From Arthrobacter sp. efr-133-R2A-120 (GTDB lineage: Bacteria; Actinomycetota; Actinomycetes; Actinomycetales; Micrococcaceae), in NCBI RefSeq assembly GCF_030209835.1, contig NZ_JARVRF010000036.1, positions 62,001 to 126,000 of the forward strand: DNA of 64,000 nucleotides, in the 5' to 3' direction. Every line of letters begins with the position of its first letter. Within the stretch, counting starts at the first letter, position 1. Position numbers and translations under genes: made by a program. The notes under the pieces are model-generated. The model made no database searches. It was not told the origin of the DNA and was given only the letters and a program-made list of their open reading frames with translations. Below are positions 15,074 through 23,796 of this stretch, piece after piece.

Positions 15074-18000
15074 ATGAAGCAGTCCCTTCCAGCCAAGCTG
15101 CTGGCAATTCTCCTCGCCGTCACGATTGTCTGCCTTGGCCTGGGCGGCGCCCTGCCTTCACCCGCGTATGCGACGACGCCAGGAACCCCGGGAGTGCCTC
15201 AGGCGGGTACGCCGGTTTACACCGAAGACTTCAGCAGTCAGGATGCTTCGGCGGCTGCCATCAACATCCTGAACTACACCGGCGGTGCGGCAGCCGCGTT
15301 CTCGACGTACACGGCGGACCCGCAATGGACGCCGGCTGGAAACCAGTGCAACGGCTGGATCATGAGTTGGACCACGCCCAATCCTCCGGCCTCAGACGCT
15401 GGTTGCCAGCGCAACCTCGGCACCACGTGGCCCTCGCTACGGAGCATGGCCCAAGCACTCGGCATAGCGCAGGGGCAGAGCCCGGCGCAAGCACAAACGA
15501 ATCAGGCACTGACGGAGTACACGAATGCCTTGAGCGGTTCCATCACAGCCGGCACGGAATTCCGCACAGTGAAGACCATTCCCGCGATCGCCGGGCACTA
15601 CTACGCCGTGTCGGCCTATTTCGCGGCTGTGAACTGTCCTGCCCAGGGCGGCGCCAGTCAACCGCAGGAGACATTCAGTCTTCTCGTGAACGGCACTCCG
15701 ATCGTGCTGAGCTCCGGGCTGAACCCATGCACCAGTTCCACTGACTGGTCGACTCAGGTGACCAAATTGCAGTCAGCGGCGTACATGATTCCGACCGGAA
15801 CGACCGCGAACCTCGGGCTGTCTCTGTACAACGCCCAGACCAGTGGCTCGGGTAACGACGTGGCGTTCGACCTGCCCCAGATCGTCGACGTGACCCCGCA
15901 GTTGGACAAGTCGTTCAGTCCTGCGCTCATTGCCCCCGGCCAGGCCTCCACCGTGACGCTCACCGTGACCAATACCAGCGACCTGAAGGCGAAGAACGAC
16001 TGGAGCATCACCGATACGCTGCCCGCCGGCGTCGTGATCGCCCCTAACCCCGCGATCGGCGGAACGTGTGCCCAGGTGACCGGTGCCGCATTCGTCAAAA
16101 CGGGAGCCGCCGGATCGAACACCTTCACGGCCACGGGCGGTGATCTTGCCGTAGGGCAGGCATCCTGCACCATCACGTTCAATGTGACGGCAGCTGGAGA
16201 GGGGACGTATGTCAACGGTCCCGCGAACATCGTGACCAACCTCAACCCGCCCGCGAACGCCACCCTGACCGTCCGGGCGCCGCGGATCACCCTGACCAAG
16301 GCGCTCGGAGCGCCGCGTCAGGCGGCAACGGACCAGTTCGCCGTGCAGATCCGCACCGGCGGGGCGACAGGCGCGGTGGTTAACAACACGACTAACTCGA
16401 CCACGACAGGTACGGGATCGTCAGTAACTGCGGGAACCGGCACCACCGGCGCCTACGTGGCCACGGCTGGAACCGCGTATACCCTGACCGAAGCGGCCGC
16501 CGGTACGGCCAACCTTGCGAACTATGCCGGCACCATTACCTGTACGGACTCGTTCGGCCTGCAGACCGGTTTGCCCGTCGGTGCCGCGTTCAGCGGTTCG
16601 CTGGCCATCACCCCGGTGGCCGGGGCGAACATTACCTGCACCCTGTCAAACACCGCCCAGCCGATCATCAACGTAGCCAAGCAGCCCGGCACGGTCACCG
16701 GTCCGGATGCGAACGGCAACTTTGTCGCCAACTACACCGTCACCGTGGCCAACACCGGCTCGGTGGCCGGGACCTACGGCACCCTGGCCGACACTCCGGC
16801 GTTCGCCCCGAACCTGGCTGCAACGAGTGCTGCTTGGACGACTACCGGGAGCGGTGCTCCTGCTGGTGGGTCGTCGTCGACCGCCGGTCCTTACACCCTG
16901 GCTCCGGCGGGTTCTGCCATCGGTCCAGGGGTCACGCAGACCTTCAACCTCGCGGTGACGTTCCACTACACCAACACCACTCCAGTGCCGGCGTGCGCCG
17001 GCCCGGGGACAGGTCTGTTCAACTCGGTTGCGTTGCCGGCTGGCCAGGAGCAGGGCCCGACGACGGACAACTCCGCCTGTGACTCCCTGACGCCCAATCT
17101 GGTGGCCTCCAAAAACGTGGATCCGGTGGCCGGGACCATGGTCCAGCCCGGGCAGGTTCTGAGCTACTCGCTGTCCTTTGACAACACCACCGGCACCGCC
17201 CCGGCTGCAGTCAGTTACACCGACTGGCTCGCGGACGTTCTGGATGCCTCGACTCTCGTAGCCAACTCCATCACCACGACGGCCACGAGCGGGACTCCCT
17301 TGGTTGTCACGAACAACTCGGGGGCAGCGCCGAGAACCCTGGCCGTCACGGGCACCGTCGCTGCCGGCGCGAAGAGCGTCGTCACGTATCAAGTGAAGGT
17401 CAATAGCGCCGGCAATTTGGGTGATGCTTCGCTCGAGAACTACCTGACACCATCAACCACCATCACTCCGCCAACGAGCTGCCCGGCCGGAAGTGCCACC
17501 TGCACGGTCAATCCCGTGGGCGTGTGGACCCTGGGCAAGACAGCATCCCCTGCTTCCGGAACCTCCATCAACCCGGGCGATCCAAGCGCAAACAGGGTGA
17601 TCACGTATACGGTGACCGCCACCAACTCCACCGCCAATCCCATCACCGGTGTCATCCTCACCGATGACCTGAGCCAGGTACTGAACAACGCCACGTTCAC
17701 CGCCGGGTCCGCGAATCTGACCGTCAATGGCAGTACACCCCTCGCAGTCCCGGATCCGGGTACCGGCAGCACGTTGGCGACTCCTTCATTCACTCTGCCC
17801 GGCAACGGCACGGCAGTGTTGACCTATTCGGTGACGGTCAACGCGAATGCATGGCTCGTCACCGTGAAGAACGGGGCAACCGGCAACGGGATCGTCCCTC
17901 CGGCACGATGCGTCACCGGAGGCTCGGCGCCACTTGACCCTGCATGTTTCACCACGAATCCCACTACCGGCCACCTGTTCGTGCAAAAGGCAGGACCCGG

Positions 18001-18457
18001 GACAACCCAGGGTTCCACCGTCCCGCTGACCGGCTCGACCTTTGAGATCCACAACGATGCTGCAGGGCAAATGGGTCCCACCGTCGTCGGAGTGAACAGC
18101 CCAGTATCGGGGTCACCCGGACTGGTCGAGGTCAGGAATTTGCTTCCTGGGACCTACTGGCTGCTCGAAACCAAAGCCCCGGACGGCTACTCGCTTCTGG
18201 CCACCCCCGTGAAGTTCACCATTGCGCCGAACGGCAGCATCGCCTTGGACTCAGCCACCGCAGGAACGTCAGTAACAGCAAACAACCAGACCATCACTGT
18301 CCTGGATATGGCGTCCGTCAAGCTTCCATTCGCCGGTGGGCCAGGCACTGCCGCCATCTTCGGCGGAACGGTTCTCGGGATCCTCGCCCTCATGACTTCC
18401 CTCGCCCTCATCGTCTTCAGGCGAGCGAACAAGACCCCACAAACCCAAACTCCTTAG
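15074..18457 (+). CDS. Large pilus tip-type adhesin with LPFAG sorting signal
   Basis: A 1127-residue surface protein. It has a signal peptide ending near PSPAYA (about residue 32), a roughly 240-residue N-terminal region with several Cys, then repeated DUF11-like Ig domains (for example LDKSFSPALIAPGQ, VASKNVDPVAGTM, LGKTASPASGTSINP). A final SpaA-like domain carries the E-box WLLETKAPDGYSLL. The C-terminus has LPFAG (1084-1088), a helix and a FRRANK basic tail. Ala replaces the Thr of the canonical LPxTG motif. I chose ATG 15074 because it directly precedes KQSLPAK and the hydrophobic core; in-phase GTG/ATG codons lie 15-18 bases upstream. Position before the backbone pilin suggests a tip or minor pilin. 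Confidence 0.85.
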   Translation: MKQSLPAKLLAILLAVTIVCLGLGGALPSPAYATTPGTPGVPQAGTPVYTEDFSSQDASAAAINILNYTGGAAAAFSTYTADPQWTPAGNQCNGWIMSWTTPNPPASDAGCQRNLGTTWPSLRSMAQALGIAQGQSPAQAQTNQALTEYTNALSGSITAGTEFRTVKTIPAIAGHYYAVSAYFAAVNCPAQGGASQPQETFSLLVNGTPIVLSSGLNPCTSSTDWSTQVTKLQSAAYMIPTGTTANLGLSLYNAQTSGSGNDVAFDLPQIVDVTPQLDKSFSPALIAPGQASTVTLTVTNTSDLKAKNDWSITDTLPAGVVIAPNPAIGGTCAQVTGAAFVKTGAAGSNTFTATGGDLAVGQASCTITFNVTAAGEGTYVNGPANIVTNLNPPANATLTVRAPRITLTKALGAPRQAATDQFAVQIRTGGATGAVVNNTTNSTTTGTGSSVTAGTGTTGAYVATAGTAYTLTEAAAGTANLANYAGTITCTDSFGLQTGLPVGAAFSGSLAITPVAGANITCTLSNTAQPIINVAKQPGTVTGPDANGNFVANYTVTVANTGSVAGTYGTLADTPAFAPNLAATSAAWTTTGSGAPAGGSSSTAGPYTLAPAGSAIGPGVTQTFNLAVTFHYTNTTPVPACAGPGTGLFNSVALPAGQEQGPTTDNSACDSLTPNLVASKNVDPVAGTMVQPGQVLSYSLSFDNTTGTAPAAVSYTDWLADVLDASTLVANSITTTATSGTPLVVTNNSGAAPRTLAVTGTVAAGAKSVVTYQVKVNSAGNLGDASLENYLTPSTTITPPTSCPAGSATCTVNPVGVWTLGKTASPASGTSINPGDPSANRVITYTVTATNSTANPITGVILTDDLSQVLNNATFTAGSANLTVNGSTPLAVPDPGTGSTLATPSFTLPGNGTAVLTYSVTVNANAWLVTVKNGATGNGIVPPARCVTGGSAPLDPACFTTNPTTGHLFVQKAGPGTTQGSTVPLTGSTFEIHNDAAGQMGPTVVGVNSPVSGSPGLVEVRNLLPGTYWLLETKAPDGYSLLATPVKFTIAPNGSIALDSATAGTSVTANNQTITVLDMASVKLPFAGGPGTAAIFGGTVLGILALMTSLALIVFRRANKTPQTQTP

Positions 18458-18501
18458 CGCAGCTCCGCGCAAATCAATGGGGGAAACAAGAAAGGAACAC
18501 G

Positions 18502-19971
18502 ATGAAATCATCGAAGGTGAGGCGCGGCATAATAGCCTCTCTGGCCGCAATAGCCTCAGCTGGGATGCTCGCCCTCGGAGCCGGAGGTGCACACGCGGCG
18601 AACACCGCGAACATCGATCCGTCCAAGACAGGTTCGTTGACAATCCATAAGTACGAGAAGCCGGCGACGCCGACGAACCTGCCCAACGATGGAACGGCAC
18701 TGACCCCGGCCCAGACCGCGGCACTGACCCCGATGGCCGGGGTGACGTTCACGGTGCAGAAGGTCAACAACATTGACCTGACGACCAACGCCGGCTGGAC
18801 TGCCGCGGCAGCCTTGACTCCGGCCCAGGCCGCGGCGCAGGCGGCCACCCCGGGCTCCACGACCACGACGGACGCGAGCGGAACGGCGAGCCTGGGGAAC
18901 CTTCCGCTGGGCCTGTATCTGGTGACGGAGACCGGCTATCCTGCCGGTGTCACTCCCTCGGCCCCGTTCCTGGTGACCCTTCCAATGACGGACCCCGCGG
19001 GCGGGAACGGCTGGCTGTATGACGTGAACGTCTACCCCAAGAACGCCGTGACCACAGCGACGAAGACCGTGAACGACGCCTCCGCGATCAGGCTTGGTGA
19101 CGCGGTAACGTGGACCATCACGTCCGACATTCCCAACGTCAACCCGATCGATGGGTACCGGATTGTCGATAAGCTCGATTCGAAGCTGAGCTACACCAGC
19201 TCGACAGTTGCGCTTTCGAACAACGCGGCACTGGTGTTGAACACCGATTACACGGTCGCGTTCGATACGGCCACGAATACCCTCACGGTCGACTTCACCG
19301 CCACCGGCCGGGCCGTGCTCGCGGCCAACCCCACGGCCAAGGTCCTGGTGACGGTGAACTCCACCGTCATCACGGTCGGTGAGATCGCGAACACGGCTCT
19401 TGTCTACCCGAACGCGGCCAGCTTCGCCATCGCTCCGGGCCAGCCCAACGGTCCGGTCGTCACTCCTCCAGTTATTACCAAGTGGGGCGACATCGTGCTG
19501 CACAAGAAGGATTCCCAGAGCTCCGCGGCCCTGGCCGGCGCTGTGTTCTCGGTCTACCCGACCCAGGCCGACGCCCTGGCCGGCACGAACGCGATCAGCG
19601 TCGGAGGGGTCAGTTCCTGGACCACCGATGCCAGCGGCAACCTAGTGATCTCCGGACTGCGCTACTCCAACTGGGCCAACGGGGCAACAGTGACCCCGGG
19701 CCAGCCCGGCTACCAGAGCTACTGGCTTGTGGAGACCAAGGCCCCGTCCGGCTACGAGCTGCTCGCCCAGCCAGTCGAGACCACGGTCACCAGCAACGAC
19801 CCGTCAGTGGTCACAGTGACGATCAACAACGTCCCGCATAACGCCGGGTTCCAGCTGCCCCTCACCGGTGGTGTCGGAACCTGGGCCCTGACCGCCGGAG
19901 GGATCCTCGTGCTGGCAGGCGCCGGTCTCTTCATGGTCACCGGCCGACGGAAGCGCAACGAGGCAAAGTAA
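18502..19971 (+). CDS. Backbone pilin, SpaA/FimA type, LPLTG-anchored
   Basis: A 489-residue secreted pilin with a signal peptide (KVRRGIIASLAAIASAGM, cleavage near AHA at 30-32). Two isopeptide-forming domains follow: the first has KYEKPATPTNL and ends in the pilin motif WLYDVNVYPKN (Lys180), the second has an E-box YWLVETKAPSGY (407-418). LPLTG is at 452-456, followed by a helix and RRKRNEAK. The lysine should be joined by sortase C to the Thr of the next subunit. An AAAGGAA ribosome site precedes the ATG. From residue 41 onward it aligns with the C-terminal 449 residues of the sigma-pilin fusion with only two single-residue indels visible. Confidence 0.92.
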   Translation: MKSSKVRRGIIASLAAIASAGMLALGAGGAHAANTANIDPSKTGSLTIHKYEKPATPTNLPNDGTALTPAQTAALTPMAGVTFTVQKVNNIDLTTNAGWTAAAALTPAQAAAQAATPGSTTTTDASGTASLGNLPLGLYLVTETGYPAGVTPSAPFLVTLPMTDPAGGNGWLYDVNVYPKNAVTTATKTVNDASAIRLGDAVTWTITSDIPNVNPIDGYRIVDKLDSKLSYTSSTVALSNNAALVLNTDYTVAFDTATNTLTVDFTATGRAVLAANPTAKVLVTVNSTVITVGEIANTALVYPNAASFAIAPGQPNGPVVTPPVITKWGDIVLHKKDSQSSAALAGAVFSVYPTQADALAGTNAISVGGVSSWTTDASGNLVISGLRYSNWANGATVTPGQPGYQSYWLVETKAPSGYELLAQPVETTVTSNDPSVVTVTINNVPHNAGFQLPLTGGVGTWALTAGGILVLAGAGLFMVTGRRKRNEAK

Positions 19972-20004
19972 ACACCCCTCGGTGACCCGCATCCCTTGAT
20001 GCAG

Positions 20005-20043
20005 GGTATGGGGCATCCACCAGTATGGTGGATGCCCCATACC
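20005..20043 (+). promoter_or_regulatory. Perfect 18-bp hairpin between pilin and sortase genes
   Basis: Arms at 20005-20022 (GGTATGGGGCATCCACCA) and 20026-20043 are exact complements around the loop GTA. The hairpin starts 34 bases after the pilin stop and ends 29 bases before the sortase ATG. No T-run follows. It would suit a stabilising or attenuating structure that gives more pilin than sortase message. Confidence 0.75.
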
Positions 20044-20072
20044 GCTCCCGTCCATCAAAGCAAGAGGCCCCA

Positions 20073-21032
20073 ATGACCCAAACCCTCAAAGAATTCATGG
20101 AGGGTTCCGAACCTGGCCCGGAAGGCCCTCCTCGGCGCCATAGGACCCGGAGACCGGCGGCGGGACGCAAGCGCATCCGATCAGGTCTTGCTGACCGCAG
20201 GCTTTTCACGATGATGGTCATCGCCGCAATCGGCCTGGGCCTGGTCCTTTACCCCCAGGCAGCTGACTGGTTCAGCTCGATATCCCACAGCAGCCAACTT
20301 TCCGGCTATGCGCAGGAAGTCGAACAGCTTGAACCCTCGGCCCGGACGAAAGTGTTGGACCGGGCAGGCGAATACAACTCCCGGATCCCCGGCGGACAAC
20401 TGCGGGACCCCTACTCCGCCCAGGCCCCGATGCCGGCATTGGAAGGGCAGCTGCGGGATTATCAGAGCCAGTTGAACGTAGCCAACGACGACGTGGTCGG
20501 AAGATTCCGCTACCCGTCCCTGAACATTGATCTGCCGATCTTCCACGGAACCAGCGATGACGTTCTAGCCAAAGGCGTGGGCCACCTCTACGGCTCCTCC
20601 CTTCCCGTAGGCGGCCCGGGCACGCACAGCGTCCTGACATCGCACTCGGGGATTCCGAATGCGGAACTCTTCAATCCCCTCCACAGCGCGAAAACGGGTG
20701 ACATCTTCTCCACCGAAGTCATGGACCACACGTTCCTCTACAAGGTAAACAGGATCGAAGTGGTCAAACCGGATGACATTTCCTCACTGAAAATCACCGC
20801 GGGGGAGGACTCCATCACTTTGGTAACGTGTACCCCCATCGGAGTGAACTCACACCGGCTCCTAGTTCACGCCTCCCGGATCGCAGACATCCCCAAAGAC
20901 GCACCGGAACAGAAAACGCTGGCAGGGCGCCAAGCCAACATTGGATTCCCGTACTGGATCGTCTACTTCGTGGGCGGCTTGCTGGCCTTCTACCTGGCTT
21001 TTCTTGCCTGGAACCGTCGACGAGTCCGATGA
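20073..21032 (+). CDS. srtC: Class C sortase (pilin polymerase)
   Basis: A 319-residue membrane transpeptidase. It has a basic cytoplasmic N-terminus, a helix at 44-64, a lid-type DPY (112-114), catalytic His191 (VLTSHSG), Cys253 (TLVTCTPIG) and Arg262 (HRLLVHA), and a second helix at 293-313 with an RRRVR tail. The DPY lid and C-terminal helix are class C features. I chose ATG 20073 with AAGAGG upstream; in-phase codons further out lie inside the hairpin. It should cleave LPxTG between Thr and Gly and link the backbone pilin, and possibly the adhesin and the sigma-fused pilin. Confidence 0.93.
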   Translation: MTQTLKEFMEGSEPGPEGPPRRHRTRRPAAGRKRIRSGLADRRLFTMMVIAAIGLGLVLYPQAADWFSSISHSSQLSGYAQEVEQLEPSARTKVLDRAGEYNSRIPGGQLRDPYSAQAPMPALEGQLRDYQSQLNVANDDVVGRFRYPSLNIDLPIFHGTSDDVLAKGVGHLYGSSLPVGGPGTHSVLTSHSGIPNAELFNPLHSAKTGDIFSTEVMDHTFLYKVNRIEVVKPDDISSLKITAGEDSITLVTCTPIGVNSHRLLVHASRIADIPKDAPEQKTLAGRQANIGFPYWIVYFVGGLLAFYLAFLAWNRRRVR

Positions 21033-21094
21033 TCCAAACGCCTGGGCGTGCAAAGGCCCGGGGCGCATCTAACCCCCGACAAGGAAGCACCACA

Positions 21095-21304
21095 ATGGCC
21101 TCACAATTCAATCTCTACGTTGACGCGGATGCCTGTCTGCGGTTCCAACTTGTTACCGGAAATGGCGACGTGCTCCTCACCTCCACGGCTTTTGAGGACC
21201 AGGATGCGGCAATCGCAGCAATCTGGTCAGTTCGCGAGGCCGCCGTCTATGGGCGCATCGTTGATCTCACCGGTTCGACGCCGGAAAACCGCCCCGCCGA
21301 CTAA
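21095..21304 (+). CDS. DUF1508 (YegP-like) small protein
   Basis: A 69-residue protein containing one DUF1508 unit: NLYVDADACLRFQLVTGNGD followed by LTSTAFEDQDAAIAAIWSVREAA. The function of the family is unknown. An AAGGA site lies 7 bases before the ATG. It follows the sortase gene by 62 bases in the same direction, so it may be the last gene of the pilus transcript; any role there is unproven. Confidence 0.8.
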   Translation: MASQFNLYVDADACLRFQLVTGNGDVLLTSTAFEDQDAAIAAIWSVREAAVYGRIVDLTGSTPENRPAD

Positions 21305-21650
21305 GTCCAGCCCAGGGATTTGGACAGACTTTCGGAAACATCTTGCGGCGTTCGCGACACGATTCGCACCCCAGCGACACAAAGTTAGTGCCTGGCATGG
21401 GATGGAATGAGACTCCTGGCGGACCTATTGGGGGGCCGCTACGGAGGCGTTCCCGATGGACCTCATGTCAGGCCGTGCCCATAGGGCGGCGCGCCCCCAT
21501 GCGACCCGCGGCCCCGGGCGCGTGCAGGGATCAACGGATCCCTGCACGGCGTGCGGCTGGATCTGAGACCCCCAGCCGCACGCCACCTCTGCCATTGCCG
21601 TAATCAGGCCGAACTGCCGCCGCGGAAGTCCTCCATCGCCGGGCGGGTGC
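21305..21650. other. 346-base convergent intergenic region
   Basis: No credible gene is seen here. It holds the second copy of the GCGACACGA(A/T)TCGC word (21354-21367) and the two hairpins at 21521-21584. The DUF1508 gene and the following small membrane protein gene converge on it. Confidence 0.6.
21521..21584. terminator. Two back-to-back hairpins between converging genes
   Basis: The first has perfect 12-base arms CGTGCAGGGATC (21521-21532) and its complement (21537-21548) with a 4-base loop. The second has perfect 13-base arms GGCGTGCGGCTGG (21548-21560) and its complement (21572-21584). The strands converge here, so they probably act as a bidirectional terminator despite lacking T-runs. 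Confidence 0.65.
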
Positions 21651-21986
21651 CTACTTTTGCGCCTTCCTTTTCTGCCATTGCCAGGCATGCCAGAAAAGCA
21701 GTGTCGCCAGGATCAAGGCGGCGGCCTGGAGAAGCTGCGGGGTCATGTTCATCAGGACGTACGCGAACGGCATCGTATTTCCCGGGCTGGGGATGAACGG
21801 GGCCATGGCCTCATTGATGATCACCATGATGGCTATGACGAGAGCCACCTCCAGCACCCACAACCCGATGATGAACGGATTCACCGAGGCCCTCCGAGGC
21901 GCCTCCGCTGTCTCTAGGCGATGCTCCAGCGCATTGCCGTGCTCGTCGATTTCGCGGAATTCAATCCTGGCCCGAGCCTCGTCCAT
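21651..21986 (-). CDS. Hypothetical membrane protein with two helices
   Basis: A 111-residue protein that I cannot assign. A charged N-terminus (DEARARIEFREIDEHGN) is followed by two hydrophobic segments at about 37-60 and 73-98 and a basic KRKAQK tail. It lies alone between the pilus locus terminators and the siderophore promoter, on the opposite strand to both. Confidence 0.65.
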   Translation of the reverse strand: MDEARARIEFREIDEHGNALEHRLETAEAPRRASVNPFIIGLWVLEVALVIAIMVIINEAMAPFIPSPGNTMPFAYVLMNMTPQLLQAAALILATLLFWHAWQWQKRKAQK

Positions 21987-22114
21987 TGTCCGTTTCCCCC
22001 GGTTTGGTGTGCCGTGGCCCTCCAGTGAGGCTCGAAAGGCGCACTTTTTAGCACTCTACCGCGAGCACTCACCCACGGCGAATTAGGACACGAAAGTTTG
22101 ACGAAAAGGTAAAC

Positions 22115-22133
22115 CTAAGTAAGGCTTACCTTT
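22115..22133 (+). promoter_or_regulatory. DtxR/IdeR/DmdR-type iron box
   Basis: The 19-base word CTAAGTAAGGCTTACCTTT matches the actinobacterial iron-box consensus (TTAGGTTAGGCTAACCTAA) at 13 of 19 positions by direct comparison. It lies 53 bases before the chosen start of the siderophore operon. A DtxR-family repressor with Fe2+ would block transcription here, so the operon should be induced by iron starvation. Confidence 0.75.
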
Positions 22134-22185
22134 GCTTACGAGTGAAGCAAGCCCAGTGCCTCAACCCCGACGGAAGGAAGCCGAC

Positions 22186-23796
22186 GTGACGTCGCCCAGT
22201 GTCGAAGACCGGATTGAACCGGACCAGGATTTCGGCTCCCGTGTGGAGCTGGCCCTTGCGGCCACCAACCAGCTTTTCAACGCCCGAAATTCGCCGAGCT
22301 ACGTCGCCCAGGTGCTGCAAGGTGTCAACGCGGTCGCCACGAAAGTGCAGCGCACCACCCAACCGTTCACCGGCGTCGGGCATGGCGAAATGGCGGCGCG
22401 AGTGGCCGCCGTCGACCTCTCACGTCCGCTCCCGGACACTGCCGCCGCCCTCGAGGAACTCGACGAGCTCTATCTGCGGGACGCCATCTACTTCCATGAC
22501 GCACGCTACGCCGCGCACTTGAACTGCCCTGTGGTGATCCCGGCGCTGCTCGGCGAAGCGGTGCTGTCCGCCGTGAATTCCTCCATGAACACTTGGGACC
22601 AGAGTGTTGGGGCAACGATGATCGAGCGCCGCCTGATCGACTGGGCTGCCGAACGGCTTGGCTTCGGACAAGGCGCCGACGGCGTGTTCACCTCGGGAGG
22701 CAGCCAGTCCAATCTCCAGGCCCTGCTCATCGCCCGGAACCATGCCGTGGCCAAGCTTCGGGCCGAAAGCGGCGGGGGTCGGCTACCTACGCTCCTTGAG
22801 CGCCTGCGGATCTTCACCTCGGCGGACAGCCATTTCAGCATCCAGAAGTCGGCATCCATGCTGGGACTGGGCTTCGACGCCGTGGTTGCAGTGCGGACCG
22901 GCGCAGATCACCGCATGGATCCCACCGCTTTGGCGGCGGCCCTCGCGGAAGCGCACGATGCCGGTCTGGTGCCGGTGGCGGTTGTAGCCACCGCCGGGAC
23001 TACCGACTTCGGAGCGGTGGACCCGCTCGCAGAGCTCGCTGCCTTGGCCCGTGCCTATGATTCCTGGCTGCACGTTGACGCTGCATACGGCGGCGGCTTG
23101 CTCGTCTCCAATCGCTACCGGCATCTCCTCGAAGGCACCCGCCTGGCTGACTCGGTGACCGTGGACTTCCACAAGACCTTCTTCCAGCCGGTGAGTTCCA
23201 GCGCCGTGCTGCTCCGCGATGGCGCCATGATGCGCCATGTCACCTATTACGCCGACTACCTGAATCCCGAGAGCGCTGCGCTGGCCGAAATCCCCAACCA
23301 GGTGGACAAGAGCATCCAGACCACCCGCCGTTTCGATGCCCTCAAGCTCTGGCTGACGCTGCGCATCATGGGCGCCGATGCCGTCGGCGCGTTGTTTGAC
23401 GAGGCGATCGATCTCGCCGGATGCGTCGGCTCCCTGCTCGCCGACGATCCGGACTTCGAACTCGCGTCGAAACCGCATTTGAGCACCCTCGTTTTCCGCT
23501 ACCGTCCGCTCGCTGGGGGAGCCAGGCTCGGAGAGGACGCAAGCGATGTCCTCAACCCCGCCATCCGCGCCGCGATCTTAGCCTCGGGGCAGGCTGTTGT
23601 TGCTGGAACCACAGTGGCCGGCCGCCACTACCTGAAATTCACCCTGCTCAATGCCGAGGCCACCCTGGGCGACATTAGGGAAATCGTCGAGCTCATCAGA
23701 CGAACCGGCGAGGACCTTCTCGCCGATCGGGCGGCCGATCGGGCGGCGGATCGGGCGGCCGATAAGGCGACTGGGCAGGCAGGGGCCGCAGCGTGA
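22186..23796 (+). CDS. desA: PLP-dependent diamine-forming decarboxylase (DesA-like lysine decarboxylase)
   Basis: A 536-residue group II PLP decarboxylase. VDFHKTFFQPVSSSAVLLRD holds the PLP lysine (about Lys330), LHVDAAYGGGL the cofactor Asp and GVFTSGGSQSNLQAL the phosphate loop. In the desferrioxamine pathway it makes cadaverine from lysine; ornithine or diaminobutyrate are alternative substrates of near relatives. I chose GTG 22186, which has GGAAGGAAG 5 bases upstream; an upstream in-phase TTG overlaps the iron box. The C-terminus carries three RAAD-type repeats encoded by near-identical 12-base units. The stop overlaps the next GTG by 4 bases. Confidence 0.87.
   Translation: MTSPSVEDRIEPDQDFGSRVELALAATNQLFNARNSPSYVAQVLQGVNAVATKVQRTTQPFTGVGHGEMAARVAAVDLSRPLPDTAAALEELDELYLRDAIYFHDARYAAHLNCPVVIPALLGEAVLSAVNSSMNTWDQSVGATMIERRLIDWAAERLGFGQGADGVFTSGGSQSNLQALLIARNHAVAKLRAESGGGRLPTLLERLRIFTSADSHFSIQKSASMLGLGFDAVVAVRTGADHRMDPTALAAALAEAHDAGLVPVAVVATAGTTDFGAVDPLAELAALARAYDSWLHVDAAYGGGLLVSNRYRHLLEGTRLADSVTVDFHKTFFQPVSSSAVLLRDGAMMRHVTYYADYLNPESAALAEIPNQVDKSIQTTRRFDALKLWLTLRIMGADAVGALFDEAIDLAGCVGSLLADDPDFELASKPHLSTLVFRYRPLAGGARLGEDASDVLNPAIRAAILASGQAVVAGTTVAGRHYLKFTLLNAEATLGDIREIVELIRRTGEDLLADRAADRAADRAADKATGQAGAAA

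Noticed and set aside
21651..21986. Membership of the small membrane protein in the pilus locus
   Set aside because: It is on the opposite strand and separated by two terminator-like hairpins.
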